Shown one piece after another: positions 1 through 7,627 of a DNA stretch of 64,000 bases (the first letter of the stretch is position 1; every line of letters begins with the position of its first letter). This DNA is from Microbacteriaceae bacterium (GTDB taxonomy: Bacteria; Actinomycetota; Actinomycetes; Actinomycetales; Microbacteriaceae). The position numbers and the translations under genes were made by a program. The notes beneath the pieces were generated by a model. It saw only the letters and a list, made by a program, of their open reading frames with translations. It did no database searches and was not told the origin of the DNA. The stretch lies in NCBI GenBank assembly GCA_025352325.1, contig JANXTR010000021.1, positions 38,970 to 102,969 of the forward strand. The letters are read 5' to 3'.

Positions 1-98
1 CGGTCGTAGAGCATGGTCAGCGCCTGCGCGGGCGAGGCGGAGGTGATCGAGTCGCGCACGTAGGCGGCGCGCGCGGTGGCTCCCGTGGTGATGGTCAT
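1..98 (-). CDS. fliS: Flagellar chaperone FliS (5' end only)
   Basis: Only the first 32 codons lie in the window; the gene runs off the left edge. The translation begins MTITTGATARAAYVRDSI and continues with SPAQALTMLYDR, the conserved N-terminal FliS pattern in which an A-Y pair precedes the S-P-x-x-L-x-x-M-L-Y-D helix. FliS is the cytoplasmic export chaperone that binds the C-terminal helix of flagellin and stops early polymerisation. Its ATG shares one base with the fliD stop (TGATG), so the two are translationally coupled, as usual in fliD-fliS pairs. Identification is from the N-terminus alone. Confidence 0.82.
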   Translation of the reverse strand, partial: MTITTGATARAAYVRDSITSASPAQALTMLYD

Positions 99-1525
99 CA
101 GTTGAGTCCGTTACTGGAGATGGTGGTCGGGAACTGCTGGCTCAGCCAGTTGGACTGGGTCTTGAGGGCGCTGAGCTGGGTCTCCATCGCGGAGAACGCG
201 GATTCGAGGGCGGTCTGGCGGGTCGCGAGCTCCGTCGTCCAGGCCGAGACCTGGCTTTTCAGTCCGCGAATGTCGCTGTTGAGGCTCGAGACCCTGCTGG
301 TAAGCGCTCCCGAGACCGGGTCAGACTGTCCGGTCGCCTGGGCGGCCACCGCGGACGAGATGCTCTGCAGCAGCGCGTGGGTTCCGCTCGGATTGGAGGC
401 GAGTGCCGCCTGGAACTTCGCCGCATCGAAGGTGATCGCGCCATCCTGATGGATGTTGATCCCGATGCTCGCCGGAGAGATGCCGTTCTTCGGCTGGGCG
501 ATGGTGTTGAAGAGGGCGTACGCCGAGTTCCGGATCAGGCTGTCGCCGGTGAACGGTCCTCCGGCGGTCGTGGTGTTACCCGAGGAGTCCGTGCTGGAGC
601 TGACCGCGCTGCTCGTGGCGATCGAGTGCAGCAGCGTGTCGACGGCCGTGACCAGTGACGACGCGGCGTTGGTGATCGTGGCGGTGTCCTGTGCGATGGT
701 GAGCGAGACCGGCGTCGTCGACTTCTTCGAGACGGTCACGCTGACGCCGGGCAGCAGGTTCGAGAAGGTGTTTCCCGTGGAGGTCACGGTCTGCGCGGCG
801 GGCGTGCCTGCCCACAGGGTCACCGCGGCATCCGACGCCGTCTGGATGACGGCCGCGCCCGGTTGGGCGAGGAGGTCCGGCGCTGTACCGGCGCTGATGT
901 CACTGGAGGATCCTCCAAAGAAACTGAACGCACCCGAAGCGCCAGTGTGGGAGGACGTGAGCTGCAGTCGGTACAGCGCCGCACCGGTAGTCGCATCCTG
1001 ACCTGATGCGACAGCTATCGCGGAGACTCCCGCGGAAGACGTGTTGATGGCGGCGGCGATGTCGGCGACGGAGCCGGACGCGGGGTGGATCTCCACCTGC
1101 GTGCCGGTGCTGCCGACGATCGTGAAAACGGGGATGGCGCTGGAGCCGTGCAGCGGGGCGGTGACATTCACCTGAGCCGCGGCGACGGAATCGATCGAGA
1201 AGGAGACGGTCCCGGCGCTCGCGTCCGTCGTGGTGGTCGCGGTGGCGCTGGAATCCGAGCTGGTGGTGGAGTAGACGTTCCAGGCATTGGTCGCGGCGTC
1301 GGCGGTGGCCTGGCTCGCGAGGGCGGCGTAGGAGGTGTTGAGAGCCTGAAGGGCGGTGAGAAGGGTGTTGTCGGCCGTGACCTGCTTCTGCAGGGCGTCC
1401 TTCGGCCCGGACTCGGCGGCGATCTGGGCGGCGACGAGGGCGGAGGTGTTCAGTCCACTGACGACGCCGGCGAGCACGGAGGCGCCTGCGGTGTTCGTCG
1501 AGGTCGTCACGTTGGTGGTCGTCAC
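98..1525 (-). CDS. fliD: Flagellar filament cap protein FliD
   Basis: 475 residues from a GTG start. FliD forms the cap at the filament tip that folds incoming flagellin. The N-terminal region (about residues 15-110, with GVVSGLNTSALVAAQIAAE) matches the FliD_N family, in which an S-G-L-D/N-T motif opens the protein. The C-terminal third fits FliD_C and ends in a helical, coiled-coil-like stretch (about 410-465) before the terminus. Threonine, serine and alanine are abundant, as in secreted flagellar parts, and there is no Sec signal, as expected for type III export. It lies between fliC (upstream, across a hairpin) and fliS (one-base overlap). Confidence 0.92.
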   Translation of the reverse strand: MTTTNVTTSTNTAGASVLAGVVSGLNTSALVAAQIAAESGPKDALQKQVTADNTLLTALQALNTSYAALASQATADAATNAWNVYSTTSSDSSATATTTTDASAGTVSFSIDSVAAAQVNVTAPLHGSSAIPVFTIVGSTGTQVEIHPASGSVADIAAAINTSSAGVSAIAVASGQDATTGAALYRLQLTSSHTGASGAFSFFGGSSSDISAGTAPDLLAQPGAAVIQTASDAAVTLWAGTPAAQTVTSTGNTFSNLLPGVSVTVSKKSTTPVSLTIAQDTATITNAASSLVTAVDTLLHSIATSSAVSSSTDSSGNTTTAGGPFTGDSLIRNSAYALFNTIAQPKNGISPASIGINIHQDGAITFDAAKFQAALASNPSGTHALLQSISSAVAAQATGQSDPVSGALTSRVSSLNSDIRGLKSQVSAWTTELATRQTALESAFSAMETQLSALKTQSNWLSQQFPTTISSNGLN

Positions 1526-1566
1526 CGCTTCCGCTCCTTCGTAGTCGGGTGGGCTTGGGGCAGTGC

Positions 1567-1609
1567 CCGGCGGCGGAGATGAGACGGTTCAGGTCTTCTC
1601 CGCCGCCGG
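1567..1609 (-). terminator. Hairpin between fliC and fliD
   Basis: Perfect 13-bp inverted repeat (CCGGCGGCGGAGA at 1567-1579, complement at 1597-1609) around a 17-nt loop that itself carries an AGAC/GTCT pair. It begins 17 nt after the fliC stop and precedes fliD by about 40 nt. There is no clear T-run, so it is a strong stem rather than a textbook intrinsic terminator. The likely effect is partial termination or mRNA 3'-end protection that gives much more flagellin than FliD. Confidence 0.7.
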
Positions 1610-1625
1610 ACGTTTCGGCGGCGAC

Positions 1626-2468
1626 CTACTGCAGGAGCTTCAGAACGCTCTGCGGCAGCTGGTTCGCCTGGGCCAGGATGGCCGTGGCGGCCTGGGCCTG
1701 GACCTGCTGACCCGTGAAGATCACCATCTGCTTGGCCATGTCGGTCGACGTGATCTGCGAGCTGGCGGCGTTCAGGTTCTGCGCGGCCACGTTCACGGAC
1801 GCGATGGCGTTCGTGAATCGGTTCTGCACGGCACCGAGGGTCGCCTGAGCGGTGGAGATGGAGCTCAGCTGCGTGTCGATCGAGGTGATGGACGCCTGGG
1901 CGAGCGCGTTCGTCGAGACGTCGAACTTGCCGGCGCCGACGGTGAGGGCGGTGGAGACCGCGCCCACGTTGGCGGCGGTCAGGTCGACCGTGATGGTGTT
2001 GTCCGCACCGGCGTTGGCGCCGACCTGGAAGTTCAGCGCCGTGGAGGAACCGTCGAGCAGCTTCGTGCCGTTGTAGTTCGTCGAGGTGCTGAGCCGCGTG
2101 AGCTCGTTCGTGATCTGAGTCGCCTCAGTCGCGATGTCAGTGCGGGACGCCGCGCTGTTCGAGTCGTTCGCGCCCTGAACCGCGAGGTCGCGCAGACGCT
2201 GCAGCATGCTCGTCACCTGGGTGAGAGCACCGCTCGCGGTCTGGACCACGTCGAGGCCGGACTGCGCATTGGTCGCCGCCACGTTCAGGCCGTTGACCTG
2301 CGAGGTCAGACCGGTCGAGATGGCGAGGCCGGCCGCGTTGTCGCCTGCGGACGTGATCGCGTTGCCGCTCGAGAGCTTGGCGATGGACGAGGTGAGCTTG
2401 TCCTGCGCGTTGGTCAGGTTCTGGTAGGCGTTGAGTGCTGCGATGTTGTTGGTGATGCTGAGTGCCAT
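1626..2468 (-). CDS. fliC: Flagellin (short, D0/D1 type)
   Basis: 280 residues. The open frame continues far upstream, but the flagellin start MALSITNNIAALNAYQNL follows a clear GGAGGAACAAA ribosome site, so the ATG at 2468 is chosen. Residues 1-140 match the N-terminal flagellin domain (SSGNAITSAGDNAAGLAIS, then LQRLRDLAVQGAN), and the last 90 or so match the C-terminal domain (AQNLNAASSQI, ending PQSVLKLLQ). The middle is very short, so the filament subunit is essentially D0 and D1 with no large surface-exposed D2/D3 domain, as in many Gram-positive flagellins. A sigma-28-like promoter lies 60 nt upstream. Confidence 0.96.
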   Translation of the reverse strand: MALSITNNIAALNAYQNLTNAQDKLTSSIAKLSSGNAITSAGDNAAGLAISTGLTSQVNGLNVAATNAQSGLDVVQTASGALTQVTSMLQRLRDLAVQGANDSNSAASRTDIATEATQITNELTRLSTSTNYNGTKLLDGSSTALNFQVGANAGADNTITVDLTAANVGAVSTALTVGAGKFDVSTNALAQASITSIDTQLSSISTAQATLGAVQNRFTNAIASVNVAAQNLNAASSQITSTDMAKQMVIFTGQQVQAQAATAILAQANQLPQSVLKLLQ

Positions 2469-2527
2469 TTTGTTCCTCCATGATTTGGCGTTGGTACGCC
2501 AGCCCATCCGTGGGCTGACATCGATGA

Positions 2528-2554
2528 CTTTCGGCGGGATGCGGAGTTGCGTTA
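2528..2554 (-). promoter_or_regulatory. Sigma-28-type promoter of fliC
   Basis: On the minus strand the sequence reads TAAC, 15 bases, then GCCGAAAG, close to the flagellar sigma consensus TAAA-N15-GCCGATAA/T. Transcription would start near 2520, giving a leader of about 50 nt before fliC. The sigma factor gene that would use it lies immediately upstream. Motif match only; no mapped start. Confidence 0.65.
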
Positions 2555-2584
2555 GCAGTTCGCCGAAAGAATTTTTCTGCGGGG

Positions 2585-3412
2585 CTACGAGGCCGCCGAT
2601 TCCCAGATCGCAAGGGGCTGCGCGGGGCGCACTAGGCTCGCGATTCCGAGGCCGGCGGTCTGCGCGAGACGCGCGAGGTAGGCGCTGCGGCGTGACTCGG
2701 CGATGCGCGAGTGACGCGCCGCACTCACCTCGCCGTCGTCGGCGAAATGCGTCTCGAGGCCGTCGCGCAGCAGGCGGATCCCCTCGGAACGCTGCTGCGA
2801 GACGGCGGAGTGCGTGGCGCCGAGCTCCTCGGCGAGTTCCTTGACGGTCCGGTCGTTGAAGTAGATCTCGGTGACGATGTAGCGCATCTTCTCGGGGAGC
2901 GCGTCGACGGCGGCGCGGACGATGCCGGCGCGCTCCGCGGTGACGAGCGAATCCTCGGGCGTCGACATCTCGGCGGCGAGCTGGTCGCCGATGGTCTCGT
3001 CGAGGGAGCTGACGGAGCGCGTGGCATCCGAGAGCGCCTCGGTAGCGGTCGCCCGGTCCACTCCGAGTGCCAAGGCGACCTCGTCGACGGTCGCGTCGCG
3101 TCCGAGGGCGGCGGTGAGCGTCTCCTTGACCTGCAGCACCTCGCGGATGCGGTGGCGCACCGTGCGGGTCGCCCAGTCGGACGATCGCATCTCGTCGGCG
3201 AACGCGCCGAGCACGCGGCGGCGGGCGTAAGCGCCGAAGGGCACGCCGAGTGTGGGGTCGAAGGCCTCGGCCGCGGTGATCAGGGCGACGGCACCCGCCG
3301 AGGCGAGGTCGTCGCGCGACAGGTGGGTCGCGCGCCCCCAGACCTCGGACACGAGGTAGCCGACGAGGGGCAGGTTTTCTACCACGAGCGCGTTTCGAGC
3401 GGTGCGGTCCAT
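2585..3412 (-). CDS. fliA: Flagellar RNA polymerase sigma factor (FliA/WhiG-type)
   Basis: 275 residues, sigma-70 family with regions 2, 3 and 4. Region 2 is at about 10-90 (LPLVGYLVSEVWGR, then LASAGAVALITAAEAFDPTLGVPFGAYARRRVLGAFADEMR), and region 4 is at about 185-235 (LPEKMRYIVTEIYFNDRTVKELAEELGATHSAVSQQRSEGIRLL in overlapping parts). The conserved pattern SDWATRTVRHRIRE between regions 2 and 3 is typical of the flagellar/WhiG branch. An ATG at 3412 sits 7 nt from GGGAG and is preferred to the GTG just before it. The tail after region 4 (about 40 residues) is longer than in enterobacterial FliA. No flgM-like anti-sigma gene is visible in the window. Confidence 0.85.
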   Translation of the reverse strand: MDRTARNALVVENLPLVGYLVSEVWGRATHLSRDDLASAGAVALITAAEAFDPTLGVPFGAYARRRVLGAFADEMRSSDWATRTVRHRIREVLQVKETLTAALGRDATVDEVALALGVDRATATEALSDATRSVSSLDETIGDQLAAEMSTPEDSLVTAERAGIVRAAVDALPEKMRYIVTEIYFNDRTVKELAEELGATHSAVSQQRSEGIRLLRDGLETHFADDGEVSAARHSRIAESRRSAYLARLAQTAGLGIASLVRPAQPLAIWESAAS

Positions 3413-3512
3413 CACGAATCTCCCTGATCAAGAGAACACAGAGGATTCTGTGCTCAGACATTCGGGATGGATGTCGTGGTGTGGCGTGACCGCGTCGAGC
3501 CATGTCGAGCTC

Positions 3513-3580
3513 AGTGCGGGGATGCTCCGGGGCTGGAGCAGTCAATCGGTGGTGCGGGTGTGCTCCGGGGTTGGAGCGGT
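3513..3580. repeat. Two 30-bp direct repeats containing dyads, fliA-flgN control region
   Basis: Copies at 3513-3542 and 3551-3580 match at 25 of 30 positions and are offset by 38 bp. Each contains the dyad GCTCC-N6-GGAGC, extended to TGCTCC/GGAGCA in the first. They lie in the 472-bp non-coding stretch (3413-3884) between divergent fliA and flgN, 100-170 bp upstream of the sigma gene. Tandem dyads of this type look like operator sites for a dimeric regulator; which one is unknown. Apart from these repeats and the palindrome at 3662-3693, I see no gene in this stretch. Confidence 0.6.
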
Positions 3581-3661
3581 GATGAAGCTGCTTGGGTAAG
3601 CGGCCGACCGGGTGAGCGGCTGACTCCCCAGATACTGGCCGATGGATCCGCACGCCCTGTA

Positions 3662-3693
3662 GACCCCAGAACAGGAGCCCCCTGTTCTGGGTC
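3662..3693. repeat. Long palindrome in fliA-flgN intergenic region
   Basis: Perfect inverted repeat CCCAGAACAGG (3665-3675) with its complement at 3681-3691, loop of 5 nt; a further GA/TC pair can form across a bulge. It sits about 190 bp before flgN and 250 bp before fliA. It could be an operator or a transcript hairpin. No gene ends nearby on either strand, so a terminator role is unlikely. Confidence 0.55.
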
Positions 3694-3884
3694 ACGCGCG
3701 GATTTCGGACGGCCCTTAAGCGTGTGCTACCTTCCGCGCGAGCGTTGCGTGTGAGCGTTTCCGCCGCCGCCCCTAACGGCGCGTGGAGCATGACCGATGG
3801 TCTCTAGTGACGGCACCGCCCGGGTGCGTCACACTGGAACGAGGACCGGACTTGCCGTTGATCGAGGTACAGGAGGTGAAGCAG

Positions 3885-4370
3885 ATGGGCGCACAGGAAC
3901 TGTCGACGCTCCTCTGGCGCGAACGTGAGCTCCTCGAGATCCTGATGTTCAAGCTGGAGGAGGAGAAACTCCTGCTCACGGCGGGCAAGACCAGGTGGCT
4001 GCCGTTCGCAACGCGCGAGGTGGAGCAGGTCATTGAGCGGCTGCGTGAGAACGGCATCGAGCGGGCCATGGAGCTCGCCGCCCTCGGGCAGGAATGGGGG
4101 ACGGAAGACGACCCGTCACTCCGTGCCGTCATCGCCGCCGCGCCCACCGAGGCGTGGCGTGACAACTTCACCGGCCACCTTGTGGCCCTGTCGGAGCTAG
4201 CCTCCTCGATCGCCGAGTTGCGGGACGCGAACGTGCAGTACCTGCGCGCGGCCGCCCGAGTCACCCAAGAGACCCTCGCGACGATGACGCCCGATGCCGG
4301 GACATACGACGCCCGTGGGCAGGCTGGCGACGGACCCTCGACCGCGCACCTCTTCGACGGACGGATGTAG
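3885..4370 (+). CDS. flgN: FlgN-family flagellar export chaperone
   Basis: 161 residues, almost entirely helical and charged (LSTLLWRERELLEILMFKLEEEKLLL near the N-terminus), matching the FlgN family of cytoplasmic chaperones that escort FlgK and FlgL to the export gate. The open frame extends upstream to 3783, but the ATG at 3885 has a strong AGGAGG eight bases before it. Its stop is 3 bp from the flgK start, the expected partner order flgN-flgK-flgL. Sequence in this family is poorly conserved, so the call rests on fold pattern, size and neighbours. Confidence 0.85.
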   Translation: MGAQELSTLLWRERELLEILMFKLEEEKLLLTAGKTRWLPFATREVEQVIERLRENGIERAMELAALGQEWGTEDDPSLRAVIAAAPTEAWRDNFTGHLVALSELASSIAELRDANVQYLRAAARVTQETLATMTPDAGTYDARGQAGDGPSTAHLFDGRM

Positions 4371-4373
4371 CGG

Positions 4374-5786
4374 GTGACCAGCTCGTTCGGTGCCCTGAAC
4401 ACCGCGTACACGGGTCTGGTGGCGGCTCGTCAGGGGCTGACCGTGGTCGGCGAGAACATCAGCAACTCGACGACCGTCGGCTACTCCCGCCAGACGGTGA
4501 CCACCTCGTCGATCACCCCGGCATCCGAATCCGGGTTCGTCGACCCGCTCGCGGTCGGCGGCGGCGTCTCGGTGGACTCGGTCGGGCGCATCGACAGCGC
4601 GCTCGTCGATGCGCAGCTGCGGGCCACCTCGGCCTCCGATGGCTACGCCCAGGAGACGGCGACGCAGCTGAGCACCATCGAGGGCGCATTGAACGAACCG
4701 GGGGACAACGGGCTTTCGTCCTCCCTTCAAAGCTTCTGGTCCGCCTGGCAGAACGTGTCGAACACCTCGACCTCCTCCTCGGCCGCCACGGCGGTCATCG
4801 CCGCCGGCACGCGTGTCGCCGGGCAGCTGGCTGCCGGGTACTCCGCCGCATCCCAGCAGTGGTCGGCGGTGCGGTCCACCGCCGACACCACCGTCGCGAG
4901 CATCAACTCCGCCGCGACCCAGCTGGCGGCCCTCAACGGTCAGATCCGATCCGTGGTCGCCGCGGGCGGCAACGCCAACGGGCTGATGGATCAGGTGGGA
5001 ACGCTCGCGCAGAAGCTCGCAGGTCTGAGCGGCGCGACCCTCCGCGGCAACCGCGACGGAACGGTCGACGTGCTGCTCGGCGGCAATCCGCTCGTCGCGG
5101 GGACCACCGCCAACGTGATCGCGGCGTCCGGATCGGGGACGCTCGCGGGGGCATCCGCCTCGCCGGTGGTGATCAGATTCGTCAACAACCCCGCCGCCAC
5201 AGCGACGATCTCGGGTGGCACGCTCGGGGCCGACCTCGCCATCCTCGCCCCGGCCGACGCCACGGGAACCGGTGGCGCCATCGCCGAAGCGGCGCAGACC
5301 TACAACACGCTCGCGACCTCCGTGGCGACGTCGGTCAACACGATCATGCAGTCCGGGGCGAACGCCGCGGGCGTGACCGGACTCTCGTTCTTCGCTCTCG
5401 ATCCGTCGAAGCCGGCAGCCCTCGGCCTGACCGTCATCCCGACCGGCGCCTCCGGCATCGCCGCGGCGACACCCGGATCCGGCGCCGCGAACGGCGACAT
5501 CGCGAACGCGATCGCCGGACTCACCAGCTCGAGCACCGGTCCGGACAGCCAGTGGGAGAACTTCGTCGTCCGGATCGGCTCCGCCTCGAACGCCGCGAGC
5601 AGTCATGCGGCCCTGACCGCGACGGGGCTGGCGACCGCGACCTCCGCCCAGTCGTCGATCTCGGCGGTCGACACCGACCAGGAGACGACGAACATGCTTC
5701 TCTATCAAAACGCCTTCAGCGCTGCCGCCCGGGTGATGACCACCCTCAACGACATGCTCAACACGCTCATCAACAAGACCGGATAG
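4374..5786 (+). CDS. flgK: Flagellar hook-associated protein 1, FlgK
   Basis: 470 residues from GTG. The N-terminus (SFGALNTAYTGLVAARQ, then VVGENISNSTTVGYSRQ) is the flagellar rod/hook N-terminal domain with its N-x-S/A-N-x-x-T-x-G-Y-S-R-Q signature. The C-terminus (DQETTNMLLYQNAFSAAARVM, then LNDMLNTLINKTG, read as adjoining parts) is the matching C-terminal domain. FlgK forms the first hook-filament junction ring. It is exported without a cleaved signal. The gene lies 3 bp after flgN and 10 bp before flgL, so it is part of one operon. Confidence 0.95.
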   Translation: MTSSFGALNTAYTGLVAARQGLTVVGENISNSTTVGYSRQTVTTSSITPASESGFVDPLAVGGGVSVDSVGRIDSALVDAQLRATSASDGYAQETATQLSTIEGALNEPGDNGLSSSLQSFWSAWQNVSNTSTSSSAATAVIAAGTRVAGQLAAGYSAASQQWSAVRSTADTTVASINSAATQLAALNGQIRSVVAAGGNANGLMDQVGTLAQKLAGLSGATLRGNRDGTVDVLLGGNPLVAGTTANVIAASGSGTLAGASASPVVIRFVNNPAATATISGGTLGADLAILAPADATGTGGAIAEAAQTYNTLATSVATSVNTIMQSGANAAGVTGLSFFALDPSKPAALGLTVIPTGASGIAAATPGSGAANGDIANAIAGLTSSSTGPDSQWENFVVRIGSASNAASSHAALTATGLATATSAQSSISAVDTDQETTNMLLYQNAFSAAARVMTTLNDMLNTLINKTG

Positions 5787-5796
5787 GTGCGACCAC

Positions 5797-6678
5797 ATGA
5801 TCACGCGCGTGACGGATCAGATGATCCTCGCCCATTCGCAGGCGAATCTGCAGACCCAGCTCCAGCAGCTGTCCACTCTGCAGGACCAGGCCTCCAGTCA
5901 GAAGGCGATCAGCAAGCCCTCCGACAACCCCACGGGGATCGCCATGTCGCTGGCCCTCAAGCGGCAGCAGGCGGCGACCGCCCAGTACGCCGGGAACGCC
6001 CAGGACGCTGACAACTGGCTCACGGCCGTCAACGGCGCCCTGAACTCCTCGATCACCTCATTGCAGAGCGTGCGATCGCTCGTGGTGGGAACCGGCGATG
6101 CCACCCTGTCGCCGACCGCGAAGGCCTCGATCGTGACCCAGCTGACGGGTCTCAAGGCCGCGCTGCTCGGGCAGGCGAACATGAGCTATCTCGGTCGGCC
6201 GGTCTTCGCTGGCAACTCCGACGCCGGAGCCGCCTTCGATACGAGCTACAGCTACACAGGAACTGCGGGAGCCACCGTCTCCCGCTCCATCAGCAGCACC
6301 GCGACCGTCTCGGTCAGTGGCGACGGGGCGGCGGTGTACGGCACGGGTGCCGGATCGGTGTTCTCGCTGATCGACTCCATCGTGAGCGGGATCCAGTCGG
6401 GCACCGACGTCACGTCCCAGCTCACCGCGATCGACTCGCGCATCTCGGCCGTCACGACCCAGCAATCCGTGGTCGCGGCGAACTTCAATCAGGTTCAACG
6501 GGGGCAGGCGACTTTGACCGCACAGGCAGCATCTCTCACCACCCAGCGCTCCGCTGTGGACGGGGTGGACCTCACGAAGACGCTGGTCGAGCTCTCGGCC
6601 CAGCAGAACGCCTACCAGGCCGCGCTCGGAGTCACGAGCAAGGCGCTGCAACCCACGCTGATGTCGTTCCTCCGATGA
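5797..6678 (+). CDS. flgL: Flagellar hook-associated protein 3, FlgL
   Basis: 293 residues. The flagellin-like N-terminus (RVTDQMILAHSQANLQTQL, then SSQKAISKPSDNPTGIAMSLALK) and C-terminus (LVELSAQQNAYQAALGVTSK) match FlgL, the second hook-filament junction protein. As is normal for FlgL it is shorter than FlgK and lies directly after it. The 3' end overlaps fliW by four bases (ATGA). Confidence 0.94.
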   Translation: MITRVTDQMILAHSQANLQTQLQQLSTLQDQASSQKAISKPSDNPTGIAMSLALKRQQAATAQYAGNAQDADNWLTAVNGALNSSITSLQSVRSLVVGTGDATLSPTAKASIVTQLTGLKAALLGQANMSYLGRPVFAGNSDAGAAFDTSYSYTGTAGATVSRSISSTATVSVSGDGAAVYGTGAGSVFSLIDSIVSGIQSGTDVTSQLTAIDSRISAVTTQQSVVAANFNQVQRGQATLTAQAASLTTQRSAVDGVDLTKTLVELSAQQNAYQAALGVTSKALQPTLMSFLR

Positions 6679-7052
6679 GCGCCGTCACCTTCGTCGAATC
6701 CCCTCCGGGGCTCGCTCCGCTGCTCGAGTTCACGCTCGACGAGGTGGAGGGCGCGCACGGTCTGCACACCCTCCGCTCCTCGGACGCGCCCGACATCCGG
6801 CTGTTCATGCTCGACGTGCCCGTCTACCTGCCCTGGTACGAGCCGGCATTCGACGAGGAGAACTACCTGTCGGTCGGTGCGAACGCGGACGGCACGGACG
6901 TGCTCGTCGTCGCGACCATCTCGGACGGCTCCCCGGTCGTGAACCTGATGGCACCAGTGCTGGTCAACCGCACCACGGGCGCCGCGCGTCAGGTGATCCT
7001 CGGCGACGAGTGGCCGCTGGCCGCGAGCCTGGCGCAGCCCGGTGCAGCGTAG
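6675..7052 (+). CDS. fliW: Flagellar assembly factor FliW
   Basis: 125 residues. In the family FliW binds flagellin and antagonises the translational repressor CsrA, linking filament assembly to flagellin synthesis. The patterns GLAPLLEFTLDEVEGAHGLHTLRS and FMLDVPVYLPWYEPAFDEE fit the FliW beta-barrel, though the start is more divergent than in Bacillus. It overlaps flgL by four bases. csrA, usually the next gene in many bacteria, is not present here: the next gene is a convergent Lrp regulator. Confidence 0.85.
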   Translation: MSAVTFVESPPGLAPLLEFTLDEVEGAHGLHTLRSSDAPDIRLFMLDVPVYLPWYEPAFDEENYLSVGANADGTDVLVVATISDGSPVVNLMAPVLVNRTTGAARQVILGDEWPLAASLAQPGAA

Positions 7053-7078
7053 TCCGCACCGTCATCACCGGAGCGAGC

Positions 7079-7516
7079 TCAGTCGTAGTTGCGGTGGATC
7101 AGGTGCGACAGCACGATCGCACTGCGCGTGTGATCCACGCTCGGGGCGACGCGCACGCGCTCCAGCGCGTCCTCGAGTGACGGGATGTCGCGGGAGCGGA
7201 TGTGCACCATCGCGTCGGCCGAACCGGTGACGGTCGAGGCATCCACCACTTCGGGAACGCCCGAGAGGATGCGCTTGAGCTCGTCCGGTGCGACGGTGCC
7301 GCGGCAGAACAGCTCGACGTAGGCTTCGGTGCCGAGGCCATCGACGGCCGGGTCGACCTGGATCGTGAACGAGCGGATGACGCCGTCCGCGACCAGCCGG
7401 TCGACGCGGCGCTTCACCGCGGAAGCCGACAGCCCGACCCGCTCGCCGATATCGCCGTAGCCCGCGCGGGCGTTCAGGCGGAGCAGGTCGATGATGCCGT
7501 AGTCGAGATTGTCCAC
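7079..7516 (-). CDS. Lrp/AsnC-family transcriptional regulator
   Basis: 145 residues from GTG. Residues 1-60 form the AsnC-type winged helix (LDYGIIDLLRLNARAGYGDIG, then GLSASAVKRRVDRLVADGVI), and about 65-140 the RAM ligand-binding domain (GTEAYVELFCRG to VAPSVDHTRSAIVLSHLI). Such regulators sense amino acids. It is divergent from the guanidine hydrolase/ornithine aminotransferase operon, about 110 bp away, so it probably controls arginine use there. Size is typical of the family. Confidence 0.88.
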   Translation of the reverse strand: MDNLDYGIIDLLRLNARAGYGDIGERVGLSASAVKRRVDRLVADGVIRSFTIQVDPAVDGLGTEAYVELFCRGTVAPDELKRILSGVPEVVDASTVTGSADAMVHIRSRDIPSLEDALERVRVAPSVDHTRSAIVLSHLIHRNYD

Positions 7517-7627
7517 GATGAAACAGGTTAGTGCGATTTCTTGCGTGAGCGAAACCGATCACGCCGATTCGGTGCGCGTGACGCTCTGAACGTCCGGATG
7601 TGTGCGTGTCACACTGAAGGAATGACG

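Noticed and set aside
3638..3645. GCCGATGG as a sigma-28 -10 for flgN
   Set aside because: No TAAA-like -35 at 14-16 bp upstream. A second weak candidate starting at TAAG 3717 matches the -10 poorly.
1626..3791. 721-codon open frame extending flagellin upstream through the sigma gene
   Set aside because: The flagellin start and ribosome site at 2468 are clear, and the upstream part is Arg/Pro-rich shadow coding opposite the sigma-factor codons.
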